The position numbers were made by a program, and so were the translations under genes. A stretch of DNA of 64,000 nucleotides from Ptychodera flava (Eukaryota > Hemichordata > Enteropneusta > Ptychoderidae), in assembly GCF_041260155.1 (NCBI RefSeq), contig NC_091943.1, positions 14,315,283 through 14,379,282 of the forward strand, in the 5' to 3' direction. Positions 11,380 through 24,200 of this stretch are shown piece after piece. The notes under the pieces are model-generated. The model saw only the letters and a program-made list of their open reading frames with translations, made no database searches and was not told the origin of the DNA. The stretch's first letter is position 1; each line of letters begins with the position of its first letter.

Positions 11380-12890
11380 GTACTGGAGGTCATCTTTAGG
11401 AACATGCATATCAACTTCTATAGCAATGGGACAAACAGATCCTAAATATCCTAAATACAAAGGAAAGGTTGGAGAGTGGGGAAAAAATAAAGAGTGGGAA
11501 AAATGTACAAGGGATCTGGTAAAAAGTAATGCTACCTCATCAATCTTCTAGCCCCTACCCCCTCCTGAATATCAAATGTTCCATCCCTTTGTTGATCATG
11601 TTTACATAAGACCAGCTGGCAGGAAATGTATTTACAACCTTGGGGATGTTTTAATTAATGCTATGAGTGCTATCATTCGAATGTAAACAGCACTTAAATC
11701 AGTTACAGATAGTGAAATGCCTTCCACTGTGGGGGGATTACCACATCTGGAATTATCCTGGATCCAAATTTCTCATCAGTTCTTGTGTGTCTTACATGCA
11801 AAAGTTGCAAAAATTGGTTCACAATGAAAAAATTTACCTCAGCTTTGTTTTCTGGATAAAATTTTACTACAAATTGATATTAAATATGACAAAATTATGT
11901 TCACAGCCTTCAAAACTCTCTCACAACATATCCTGGGTTGGTGTAGGTCATTTAAGGTCACAAACTGAGAAAATTACCTAAAATATGAAAATTTGGGGGT
12001 TTCCCAACACTTTGAGCAGAAAATCTATCTAATAACATCCCTCGGTACTTTTGTACCAAATTACAAAGCTATCAGACAAGTTATTTTGAGAACAAGTTTT
12101 CTTGACCAAAAATGACAAAATTGTCTTAAAAATACAAATTTGTATATTTTAGGACAATTTCCACATATCTAACTATTGTCATCCCTGGACATCTGTACAC
12201 CAAATATAAAAGCTGTCTGTCCAGGGGCTTTAAAAAGTAAATATTTTTAAAGATTTTTTGACCAAAAATGACAAAAATTGCCCCAAAACAGTAATATTTC
12301 CAATTTTGTCGTAATTTCAACAATTAGAAGGGTAACACCCTGCAAACACCCAATCCAAATTTGAGAGCAATTGTGCTAGTGGTTTCAGAGAAGAAGAAAT
12401 TTTACTTAAAATGAGAAAAATAACCAAATAATTCAGCAAAATTCACAATTCGAGATATCTTCACCATATTCATAAAACTGATTTTGATCAAGCTTAGGAA
12501 CCTGTATATCAAATATCAAAGCTATCAAATAAGTAGTTTTGAATAAAAAAAATTGTGACCAAAAATTCGGAAAATTGCACCAAAATTACAAATATGACAA
12601 TTTCAACTCAATTTGTATAAAGTTGACTGAGGTCATCCAGAGGAACATGTATACCAACTTTCAAAGCAATCAGATGAGTGGTTTCAGAGAAAAACAATTT
12701 TTGACTGAAAAATAAAAAACATAGGGCCAAAGTCCCTGAAGCTACTATAGACATGGATACAAAATTAAGTATTTCCTGACTGTATGAAATTATCTCACTA
12801 AGGTCATCCTAGGGACATGTAAACCAAATATCATATAACCGAGTTAGTATTTCATCGGGGTTGAGCTTTTAGCGAAAAAGGAAAATTTAA
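11380..12890. repeat. Diverged copies of the 145-bp monomer
   Basis: Degenerate units with GACCAAAAATGACAAAATTG, ATCAAAGCTATC and GTTTCAGAGAAGAAG phrases, interrupted by unique sequence (about 11,440-11,990). No gene seen. Confidence 0.6.
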
Positions 12891-12899
12891 GCCAGCGGT

Positions 12900-14330
12900 T
12901 TTGAAAAAACAAGCGACTCAACAGTTGACAGAGCTCTGCTGTGTTATGTAGAGAATAACCTTTTGTGACACATGTATTGATGAAGAAGGTGGATATCTTT
13001 GATAGCTCATTTCAGGATGGCCTGACCAAAATGGAAAAAAATTCCGTAAAATACAGATTTGCATATTTCATCAGACTATATTAGTCTATAATAGCAAATA
13101 AACGAGAGTTAATTACATTCTAATTAAAGTAAACAAGACTTGCTTAAATCAAGATTTACGTCATAAAAAAAACAGCATATCTGTCAGGTTATAAAGAATC
13201 TTGAGCTGGTTACCTTTCAATATCAGTATTTTCATCCTATTAACCAAGCACATTTTAACTTTCAAATTAACATTGTAAGTAAGTTCTGTTGAATAAGTTG
13301 AGACTGTACGTACTCAGAGAAAGCACACTGAAGAGACAAATGTTTGAAACTTAAGAAGTTCAAGGTCATCAAAAGCATTATAAGGAATCATGTTACACTT
13401 TCACTGCACTGTTTACACAGATTGCATAATTGCTATAAATAGCTTATGAGGAATCTTACACTTACAGCCCAGCTTTACCATAAAAACACTATCACTTTGA
13501 CCACTCTTTTAATTGACCACTCTATTTTTTTCCTCAAAAAGTAATCTTATTTTATCCTTACCAAGTCAACCATAAATGGAAATTAGAACTTTCTCTATCT
13601 CTATTTATTTGACCACCCTATCATGACAAACTATTATGAGCAATTTCTTTTAGATAACATAAATGGTTGTTCAGAATATATCAAAGTGGGATTCAGGAAA
13701 GTTGCCTTTACATGTTTTAATCCTCAATTCACTATGAACTGTCAAAAAAAGTTGAACTTTCTGATAATTCCACACTAAAATTATTTTGGCTTTGAAGATT
13801 TCCTAATTAATTCAATTATTTGAAATCATATTAATTATTTTTTCTGGGTGAATTGATAGGGTTTATACAGTACAAGAATTACATACAATGTAAGTCAAAC
13901 TTTGACCAAAAATGACAAAAAAATTCCTTAAAAATACACATTTGCATATTTCATCACAATTTGAACAAATCTAAGTTGGGTTATCCCTAGGGACCTGTAT
14001 ACCAAATAACAAAGCTGTCTGACCAGCGGTTATGAAGAAGAAGATTTTTTACCAAAAACACCTTTTTTGGCATTAATTTGCCTATTTTCAACAATATCAA
14101 AAAATTAAAAAAAAATAGTTTCTCAAAATCATATTTTTAATCTACACAACAAATATCAAATCAGTAAGTACTGTGGTTCTCAAGATATTTGAGTGGACGG
14201 ACGCCTCACAAACGGACATACATACATACATACATACATACATACATACATACATACAGACTGACGACGGACGCCGGACGGATACCCATCCCAATAGCTT
14301 CTATAGACTATAGTCTATAGTAGCTAAAAA
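12900..14330. repeat. Second tandem-monomer element with (CATA)n tract
   Basis: Starts with the same CAAGCGAC...GACACATGT...GATATCTTTGATAGCTCATT lead as the 10.2-kb element. It holds further 145-bp units, a unique interruption (about 13,085-13,880), GGACGGACGC, a (CATA)n tract at 14,218-14,258, GGACGCCGGACGG, and ends in CTATAGACTATAGTCTATAG. Non-coding. Confidence 0.65.
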
Positions 14331-14700
14331 TTACCCCAAAATACAAACACGCAAATATCATCCTAAATTTTAAACACCTAATTTAGAATACCTAAAGGAA
14401 CCTGCACACCAAGTTTCAACCCTATCTGACCAACGGTTACAGAGTTTTAGCAATTTGCAGGGTTTTTCCTTTTTTCCCTCATTTGCATATTTTTGACACT
14501 GACAAGTTCATTTGAACAAATTCACATCTCCACCCCTAGGTGCACCTGTACACCAAATACTAAGACAGTAGGTGCTGCGGTTTAGGTGTTTTTGATGTGG
14601 ACGGACATACATACGTACATACATACAGATATGCAAATCGGATGCAAATGAACTGATGCAGTTTATACGATCACCTCACATTGGTATACCAACTGTGAAC
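14330..14700. repeat. Third monomer/microsatellite element fragment
   Basis: Monomer-like CACACCAAGTTTCAACCCTATC, then GTACACCAAATACTAAGACA, then GTGGACGGACATACATACGT and CATATCGGATGCAAATG-like tail sequence. Same organisation as its left neighbour. Confidence 0.55.
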
Positions 14701-15060
14701 TAAAAAAGGGTCATAGTTTTCACATCAGTAAATACAACACTGGTCATTTTGGATTCATTGATGCTACTGGTACTTCATTGTTGCAATCAGCATGTCATAT
14801 AAGGTAAAGACCTAAGGAACAAAATACAGTTTAAAGAATGTATAACGTCTTGTTTTGAATGATGTCGTGTAAGACAACGAGCTATATTCTGTTGTATCGG
14901 AACAAGGGTTAGAGAAATCAATATTTCTTGATATTCATTGTTAAATTCTGAAAATAATGTTTACAGACCTAGTGTGCAACTAGAAAAGCCGGTCTGCAGG
15001 TGTGAAATGCTCAATACAACTGATGACAACTGAATTTTAGCCCCAATTAGAATTCATCTC

Positions 15061-15595
15061 TTGAGGTAGTCCACGCCTCAAAATTGAAAGCCTGTCACCT
15101 GTAATCATAATATACCCATATATGGTCAAAGGGGCGTTCCTTGGTATTCAAAATGCCCATGTGAGGGCGCTGTTTTTAAAAAGCAGCCACCCGCTTAAAA
15201 TCAGTGATTGGTTAGATTTTCTCCTTCCATGGTAACTGTGGCAAAATTGGAACAGGTGACAGCATACCTTTAATCCATTGCTCAAATTTTCCTGAGGCAA
15301 ACTTTCAACCATTCTTTCAAAATCAAGAATAAGAACAGCGGCGCTGTGCTAATTCAGGTACGAGAGAAACGAATTACCCAACATTTACCGATATCTGAAT
15401 TTCACAGTGGCCACCATCCCTGTGTTATCTCTATGGAGCAAAATAAAAATCCCCGATTTTCACAAAACTAAGCCAGTGAAAACTTTTCACTCCATTAGCT
15501 TCAAAATGAGCCCCCACAAGCGGTAGGTCAACAGAATATTGTAAAAGTTTGAGAGATCGACCAAAAGTCTGTCCCCAAGGCACATTATGCCTTAA
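15061..15595. mobile_element. GAGGTAG-family mini-element, copy 1 (long)
   Basis: Ends GAGGTAGTCCACGCCTC and AAGGCACATTATGCCTT are each small hairpins. The interior phrases CCATCCCTGTGTTATCTCTATGG and GAACAGCGGCGC/TTTCAACCATTC recur in the copies at 26.2, 30.6 and 44.1 kb. Confidence 0.65.
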
Positions 15596-15599
15596 TCAC

Positions 15600-18100
15600 G
15601 GTCGCAGGACAATGCTATAATATTGCAGATAGTTCAAAATGCACAGCTTGCAAAGCTGATATTGTAGTTCAACACACTTTTCCAGAGAAGAAGTAAATTC
15701 ACTTGTTTTCAGAACAAAAATAATGGCGACATAATCAGAAGTTACACCTCAACTCCATTCAAGTCATTCTGCAATCTGCTTCCTGGCAAGTTCAAGTGAA
15801 TCGGCCTGTGAGAGTTGAGTGGAAGTAATACGTCAAGAAACAGGCCGTAGCAAAACAAGCAGTCAGTTTGAAGAGGCAGAAAACCTTTATTGTATTAAGG
15901 ACAAAAAATCACAATTACGAGGGAATGAAACAGCTGAGTAAAAGATGCCCTCAAAACGACAGTGATACTTCAGTAGCCTTGGTACTTGGTATGAATTCTG
16001 CACCATTGTTCAACGTATGAGTAACGGATCCATTGCTCTGCAAAGTACCACTTGATGAGTTCACAACTCTCGAGAGTTCTTATCTGCATGTGTGCAATGC
16101 TATTTATCCTCTTGTATTGGCAAATTGGTCCTACACCATAGTCTTTCCTGTGTCTGTCTGGATGTGCTCACTTCAGAATAGGGAGTGATAGGTTGCAGCA
16201 GTATTCAGAGCACTGTGACTGGCTAGAATAGATTAGTCCATTCCGGACTATTTTCTAGCCTTTCACATAGTTTCGTAAACACTGTTTGTATACAATCAAA
16301 GTATTTATATCTATTTGTTTGATTTGGGATCATACTTTATCTAGGCATAAATCAAATTAAAAAAATTAAACAGATCATTGAAATGCGTTAAAAGTTTATA
16401 TAGTGTGCTCCATTACCATAGCAATATTTAAAATTCACAGGTCTTATTTCTTCACCAATGCTTTGTTTTATGATGGTAAACAATTCTTTTTAAATGTTTT
16501 TCTGGTGATTGCGTTACACGTGACAACAACACTCAAAATATGCAGATTGTCAGACAATAATTTTAAGTTTGAAAAAAATAGGTGGATGCCATACAAGAAT
16601 ATAACATATTTGATTTGTGTGTGTGTGAAAATTTCAGTATCATCAATATTTGATAATCATGTTGTATCAAGGATGACAAAATTTGGGAAAAAGTCTTAAA
16701 AATGATTTTACAAATCAAATGTGTAAATTTTCATGAAAATATTCTGAGATTAAAGTTTTATACTCATCACAATAAAATGCACCATATCAAGGTTACATTC
16801 TGACCAAGATTACAATGTCAAAGTTACACTCTGATCCAGACAAGGTCAAACTCTGACCAAGACAAACTCTGATGAAAACACAGTGTTACCTGTCAACTTC
16901 TATCTTTTCCTAAGAAATGAATTTTCAGAAATCTTTAGTTATATCATCAATTTTTATTAACTGTTGGTGGTAGTGAACAAACCCTACTTCTTATCGAATT
17001 AATTTGCTAAAAAGAGAGACAGAGGTTGACTACAAAACAGGTATGTACACTTCAAAACAGATGTGCAGGTTCAGCAGGTTTCTTAGCATTAACCCTTTCA
17101 CCCCCCTCAATTTCTCTCTCTAGAGGTCCAATTTTACAATTGGGATTGGTTCCAACCACGATGGTGAAAGGGTTAAATGGTTTAGCAACGCACTGCTTTC
17201 ACAGTTTTATGAGTACGGCTAAAGAATGCTGGGTCCATTTTCTGTATTATTAATCACAGTTTGTCTAAGGGAGCTTTTTGTAACAAATGAATACAAACAT
17301 ACCCCCTAGCATAGTGTTGAACTTTACATAACATGGGCCCAGAGTTCTTCAGTATTGCAGAACTGGGTGACCATTCCATATCCCTCTCCTCCCCTAGAAA
17401 AAGAGGTCTGACCACACTCTAGAAGTACTACTAATAGGGTTGTTCCAAATGACGTCAAAATTGGGGAGGGGGATTGAAGCAAATCATGTTGGTACAGTGT
17501 TCACAAATTACTTTCAATGCAGAGTTGATGTCAGACAGAAAATGAAACCTTTGTGGACTGGTGTCATTTACCTCCACGTATTTCTCTTGAAACTTGCTCC
17601 CTTCTTCTCTACACCAACACTCATACACACCCACACATACTACCTACTACACCCTATCATCCCTCTATGCATGTGTGTAGATGCAACCAATCCAATTAAA
17701 ACAATGGGGTAAGACCAATGGCAGGTGGTGAAATGGTTGATGGACAAAAAAAAATAGTACTGCATTTGGTTCTACTTAAAACTACAGTGCTGATTCAATT
17801 GAAATTCATTACTTTTGCTCTTTGTCAGTGCACATTAATAATGTTCTTGATTTCAAAATTTGAACTCGAGTTAAAAATCCAGTTTGATTTCTCAGTCTAC
17901 TATTCATGATTATTGATAACTTTTCATTTTGTAATAAATAAAATGTTGACATTCTTCACAATGACGAAGGATAAAATGATACACAGCAAATAAAAAGGCA
18001 CTAGTTTTTGCTATGGAAACAAAATAAGCTATGGCCAATCAACTTCGTCCATGTTAATACTTTGCATGAAACTGACCAATGAGAGGCTTTGTTTCACACA
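15600..18100. other. Intergenic sequence downstream of ATP13A1, no gene recognised
   Basis: AT-rich with short frames only. Contains one TTAA mini-element (17,089-17,176) and low-complexity GACCAAG-type direct repeats near 16,800-16,870. Confidence 0.5.
17089..17176. mobile_element. TTAA mini-element (piggyBac-like MITE), copy a
   Basis: 88 bp bounded by TTAA on both sides, with ends CCCTTTCACC and GGTGAAAGGG inverted. TTAA duplication and CCCTTT termini are typical of piggyBac elements. Confidence 0.7.
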
Positions 18101-18105
18101 TCCTG

Positions 18106-18111
18106 TTTAAT
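18106..18111 (-). terminator. ATP13A1: Candidate ATP13A1 polyadenylation signal
   Basis: Reads ATTAAA on the minus strand, 58 nt beyond the stop codon. I saw no AATAAA on this strand in the next few hundred bases. A 3' UTR this short would be unusual but not rare, so the true site may lie further on. Confidence 0.3.
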
Positions 18112-18169
18112 CATTTGAATTGAATTAATGAATCAAAAATTGTCTTGTTCCTGAAGTCTGCTTGTCAAG

Positions 18170-18280
18170 TTAGTATCCCTGTCTCAGATTGGCTGTTCCC
18201 AGGAAATATGACAAGACTCTGTCGATGATGAATGCCATTGCCAAATCAGCAGCTATGACTTCTAGTAGTAGCATACGGAA
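18170..18280 (-). CDS. ATP13A1: ATP13A1 exon 25 (C-terminus)
   Basis: Codes residues 1138-1173 and the TAA stop. [20 protein letters not shown] forms the last membrane helix and RVLSYFLG matches vertebrate RVLQFFLG. Acceptor TTTTCACAG. Too short for an ORF scan; found by homology. Confidence 0.95.
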   Translation of the reverse strand, partial: FRMLLLEVIAADLAMAFIIDRVLSYFLGTANLRQGY

Positions 18281-21200
18281 CTGTGAAAAGAAAAGTGACA
18301 TTGAAATGTATAATATTTGACAAAATATTATATACCAGATTTTATTAATATATGTTGATTTTAATTACAATAACAGGGGCAAAATCATGATCTTGTAAAA
18401 TGCAATAAAGGTGAAATTTTTAACAATTTTTACAACAAATGTTTTTTTTTAAATAGGTATTATCCAGCTTGTCAACATTGTTTGAATATTGTGAGCATTT
18501 TTATAGTTGATAACTGAATGAAAGATGATTAAATACAGTCAGGAATTCAATTGTTCAAACTATCACCTTTCATGAAAGACTTAAACAGGAACTTCCCTTA
18601 TAAAAGCTGGATTATTGTAAATCTATGCAAAATATGTAAAAAAGCCCCGCTACTGATTGGACGTGACGTGTTTAGTCCAAGAACCCATAATTTTGCCATG
18701 TTTCAGGCGTTCATTGTCATTGAATCTTGCATATGATGTCTGTGAATATATAGTGACTAAACTTGAGTCAAAAATAAACTGAAAAAATGTTCCGTTTTTT
18801 GTCAGAGAACGCATGTTTCAAAATGTGTTCCCTGTACGACCATTTGACCCCTCTTTGCATATATCACGAAAGTGCCCATCATGATTATTCAAATTTATCA
18901 TACGGTCAAAGCGATGCTATGAGAATTCAAAAACTCTCGCCCAGTGTATGCAAATTGCTGCGTCATCAGTAATCTCCCTGTTGTGCGCCCACAGTCCTGT
19001 AATATCCAGTTTAAAGATCATACTGTTTTCCTTGCAATGCTTCATCCTAGATAACTTTGTGGAGATCTGTGCTCTATATTCCATAGAACATTGTTTTGCA
19101 AAGGCTTAGTGTCAAACTGTAAATTCTAGACTTCTCATATGAACCAATCAAAAATGCAGTTATGAGATGGCAATGATGCAAGTTGAAAACTTTGACATCA
19201 TCTGATGAGTTAATGTATTTTCAAAATTTTTTTTCGCAAGATAATGAACACTTACTTCATAAGGGAATTCCACAATTTCAAAATTAGCTGCAATGTCGGG
19301 CAGATAGCCAGAGACCAGAGCCACAACGGCGAGCATCGATATACCAACGCTGTACAGCATTGGTTTGTTCTCTGTAAGACTCTCCATAAAGGGGTGACCC
19401 TGCAGAATAGAAGACAAAAAAATTAAAACTTGATTTCACAGGCATTTCTCAGACTACAACAAACAATTAATAGTCGCGCCAGCGGCTTACCGACTACGCA
19501 TGCACTTATTCATAATATACTATGCGAGTAATCGGAAGTGTACCCTTCTTTCGTGGGCGCCGCCATGGTTTTTTTTGAGTACTCGTAAATAACAAATACG
19601 AAACAAATTATTATTATATAACATGCCATTTATAAAATATACCTCTTTTATTAGCCAGTAAATGTTATTATGCACCTTGTCGCTGATACAGAATATCGTT
19701 GATATAGATAAAGGGAGAAAACAGTCGCGCATATGAACCGTGGCATACGCAAAGAATGCTGGGATTGAATTTTAGAAAAGCGCCTCCAGTGTCAATAATT
19801 AAATTCAAAAATTGCCAGTTTTTAGACGGAACGCTATAGTTTTCAGCTTGCAAGTGGAAGTTGGGCATTGCGGTTACCATCGCAATGATAATGATTGCAT
19901 GATACGTTCCTTGTTTAACGCAATAGGCTGTTATCAATGTAAAACTTGCCAATTTTTGTCCAAAATTTTTACACGTTACAGAAAATCTATAGGCCTACCT
20001 GCACTGCTGCAGGGTTTGACGTCCGCGCGTGTACGTACGTGAACTGCTTTCATCAGAGGGAAACTGGGCATAGTTGTCATATATACGTTTATGAAGTAAC
20101 AATTAATTACATTTTATCATGAATCAATACAAATAACATTGCCAATCTTAACCCCTGGCGCGACACCAAGGGCTGAGCCCTATATAATATTATCTCAGAT
20201 ACAATAAAGTCATTAATGAAGTCACAAATGACAATGCCACAGTATGAAATCTTGAGTCAGATTAATAAATTGTTATTAAAGAGGATTAAGAGTGAAATCC
20301 TCTTTCTACCAGGCTCCACAGACAAACCATAGAAATAAATACAACTTGGGAGAAAAAGTATTAAATGGAGTGCCTATTTATAAGAAACTCTTGTTTGTAA
20401 AGATGGGTGTTTTAGTTTTACAGGGACAAAGTCACTCTTTTTTGAGCTTTTTGCATGATTTCTGTTTGATATGAAAAGTACTTTGCGTTGTTCGACTTGT
20501 TGAAACATGCTAAAATACTGGTCTAATGCTAACAGCCTCAACTCTGTGTGGCCAGACAAGATTGAACATTCAGTGAAACATTTTATGGTCCGTACCACAA
20601 AATCAAGTTCAGTGTACAACTGTCTCCATGGATGGATGGATAGACATTCACTGTTACATAAAGTTTGGACGTCATGCAAGCTTTTGTAATGAAATCTTAA
20701 TCGGCGGTGCCTTTCATATAGATAAGGATAGCAGCTTTCCCTTACATAGTAGCAATGTTTATTTGTCATAGGAAAGCAAGTCAGAATAAGAAAAATCCAA
20801 TTTTTGTCCAGTGGTCACAAATAAAATAATCTGTTTGCATTCAGCAAAGTGGTAATTTTTGACGCTTTAGCAGTAATGTACAGTCATCATTTTGTACACA
20901 GTGATTTTATGCAAGTATTCCATGTCTTCTTGGCATCACAAAAAGGTCAAATAAGAGTGATGTTGTCATTTTAATATTACAGCATGTATACATGCAGAAC
21001 TGTTCCAGTTTTCAGTGCATCATGGACGTATCTCACTCTGCACAGAGTGGTAACCACATTTCAAGTATATAGGACAATCACATTATCAAAGAAAGACAAT
21101 ATAATGATTCAATATAATGATTCAATTTTACAGGGCTGTGATTGAAAGTGTGTTAACTTTTTCAATCACTATTTGGTTTGGCTCCTTATCTCAGCAAGAG

Positions 21201-24200
21201 AAAGCACAATAAAATTGTTACTACTGCATCTAGGATTATTGGCACAGATTTACCCTCACTAAATAATATCTATCGGCAGCGTGTGGCTAACAGGGCCTCA
21301 CACATCATCGATGACAGCACTCATCCAGCTCATGATTTATTTCAATTACTCCCCTCTGGACGGCGCTATCGTTTTAGCAATAGTTTTTATCCACGTGCTG
21401 TTCAAATACTTTCAGATCACAATTTTTAATTTGCAATTGTATTTTTTATTACCTGTATCCATTATCCATAAGATTTTATATTTTACTCATGCCTCCTTCG
21501 TATTACTTTTTTAAAGTGTTTTTAGTTATATGTAATATCTGATGTTGTGCTGTTTTGTGTGACGACAGCAAGACAATTTCCTAATGTATATGAATGTATA
21601 TAATGGCAATAAAGTTATCTAATCTAATCTAATCTAATGTAATCTAATCATATCTTGCTTACACAGGACAATAACACAATCATATTGCCCTGGCATAGGG
21701 TAACAATAGAATCATATCTCATTTGCATAGGTAATGTTTCAATCACATCTCAGTTGTACAGGGCAAAAATTGAGTATAAACCTATTACATAGGGATACAC
21801 GTTAATCCTATCATACTGATAAATCTAAGTACAAACACAATACCAAATTTTACTGAGGGTGATTTTATAATTATATTGCCTTGGCACAATTTAATAATAG
21901 AATGTCTCACTTCTCAGAGGGCGGTTATGCAATCATATCAGACCAGCACTGGGTGGGTGATAATGAATAATGTCTCATACTGGGTAATATTACCCCATTC
22001 TTCAACATGGTTTGGCCCATACCCATTGCTATCAATGGTGACTGTGGACCGCTTTACTGGGAAATGGGAGGGGGAGGGGTGTTTAAACAGGTTAAAGATG
22101 ACTGATCTTACCTTGTAGTTCACAGCAAATGTGCAAACTTGTAATGATATGGAAATGATATAGACTGTGCTATTCAGAAGAGTTGGCTCAAAGTCCTTTT
22201 CTAAATCTACAAATTTCTCAGCCCTGAAATGAGAGAATGGACAATTATCTGAGAATGTTGATATGAACACCTGCTGTTCATTATTCAGTGTAACTGTGTT
22301 GTATTAAATATGTGTTACTGCACCAAACAAATTCTTCCTAAATTTGAAAACGAGCAACTTTAGTAATCCATTATTGATGACCAAATATTTGATCCACCGA
22401 AGCAGTCAGCTTATCAATAAAGAAGTGTGAATATATCCTTGCAAATTTGATCATATAGATGTCATGTACAGCAATGTACAACGTTCACATATACACCAAC
22501 ATGTGCTTGCACAAATACATATGTAAACTGCACAGATACCTGCATGTACCGGTACATGTGAATATTCATGCATACATGCATTGCTAGCCACCAACCTATC
22601 AATTGGTACTTAGAAGAAGAATTTCATATCTATATATGTATGTGTGTGTGTGCACGCACGCGCAAGAGTGTATGTAAGTGTATGTATGTATGTTTGAGGT
22701 GGGTGTGTAGGCATGTATGTATGTGTGTGAGTGTGTGGGTGTGTAACTGTATGTATGCATGAACATATATACGTATGTACATGTATACAAAAGTGGAAGT
22801 GTTATACTATGCACTTTTTCTATCTTACAGACGTACTACATACAAATATTACAATATGACTTACTTTGGCGATGATATACTATGAACTTCTCTTGTGAGG
22901 TACACTAGACACCAGAAATGTACGGCGAATTGTAAGAGAACTGTTAATATGGTATAGATGTTGAATATGTTGGGTAATGGACGACTCTTTGATAAAGTTT
23001 TCAAAGGCTGAAGGAAGAAAAACACAGGAAAGTAACGGATATGTATTCCTATTGTCAATATTGGATGTAACCATATGAATACAGTGACTTATACAGCAAA
23101 CTTGTGTTAACATTTTTTTTCATTTTCTGTCAAAAAATCTTAATGTTCTATCAGGAAAACCATATAAAGATTATTAAAACATTTGGTTCAGAAAAACAAC
23201 AAATGTAGACATACGTGCAAATAATTTGAGATACACACTTAGAAACTAACAAATGAGGACGTGTAGTGAGATAAGCTATTGCTAGATTAGTGGATAATCC
23301 AGAAAAACAAGACACCGTAAATCAGTCAGTGAAGATCACTTTCACTCACCTTTGACCTTGAAATGAATAAAAAGCACCCAGCCAATAGAAGACCTTGTAA
23401 AGTGGCCTGGCTATCACTGAATTTGACGCCATCTAGATACAATACACTCTGACTGTAGGCTAAGATCAAAGCATTTAGAGCTAGGATTTTGAACATCTGA
23501 AGAGTTGTAACCAGGGTGCATCGACCCTGCTTGATGATATGGCACACTGGAGGAAAGAAACAGACAAACAGAAGTTATGGTTATGGCCTGACGTGGCCCT
23601 TCAAATATGTTTCCAATTTTGAAAATCTTAACAATGTAGCCATCTTTCTCAGCGTCAAGAATTGCTTTTAACACAGAGTCTTCTGGAATTTGTATAAAAC
23701 TGTCAAAAAATTTTAAAATAAAGAGTAGATGAGGGATAGTGGTCTAACTCAATCATGGGACATAATTATGACATTCTGCAAGGACTGGGATTCTCCAAAA
23801 TCCCACTGTTCAAATTGTTCAAATGCTTACATATTTTATCACAATTCTAATGTATATAATGCTGGATCATTAAAGCATCTATACATGCAATCTTCATCTT
23901 CTTTCAACTACCACTTGAGAAGCGTCCTCTTCCAAGACATAGAATTTTACACCTAGATCAGCTGTCCCCAGAGTTGCAGTACTTGGTGGCACATGTTGCC
24001 TAGAAATTTCATCCTCTTCCAAGGTTTATATTTCTTCTAAAAATCTCTGGGATCATATTTGCTGCACTATGAGATAACACCTAAATAAACATCTTACCAC
24101 ACTGTACTGATGATGTCTTTGCTGTGAAAGGAGACGCAATGCTGGCATCACCGAGTCTGACGACTTGAGCTTGCTCCTGTTCTTCAATTTCCTTCAACAT

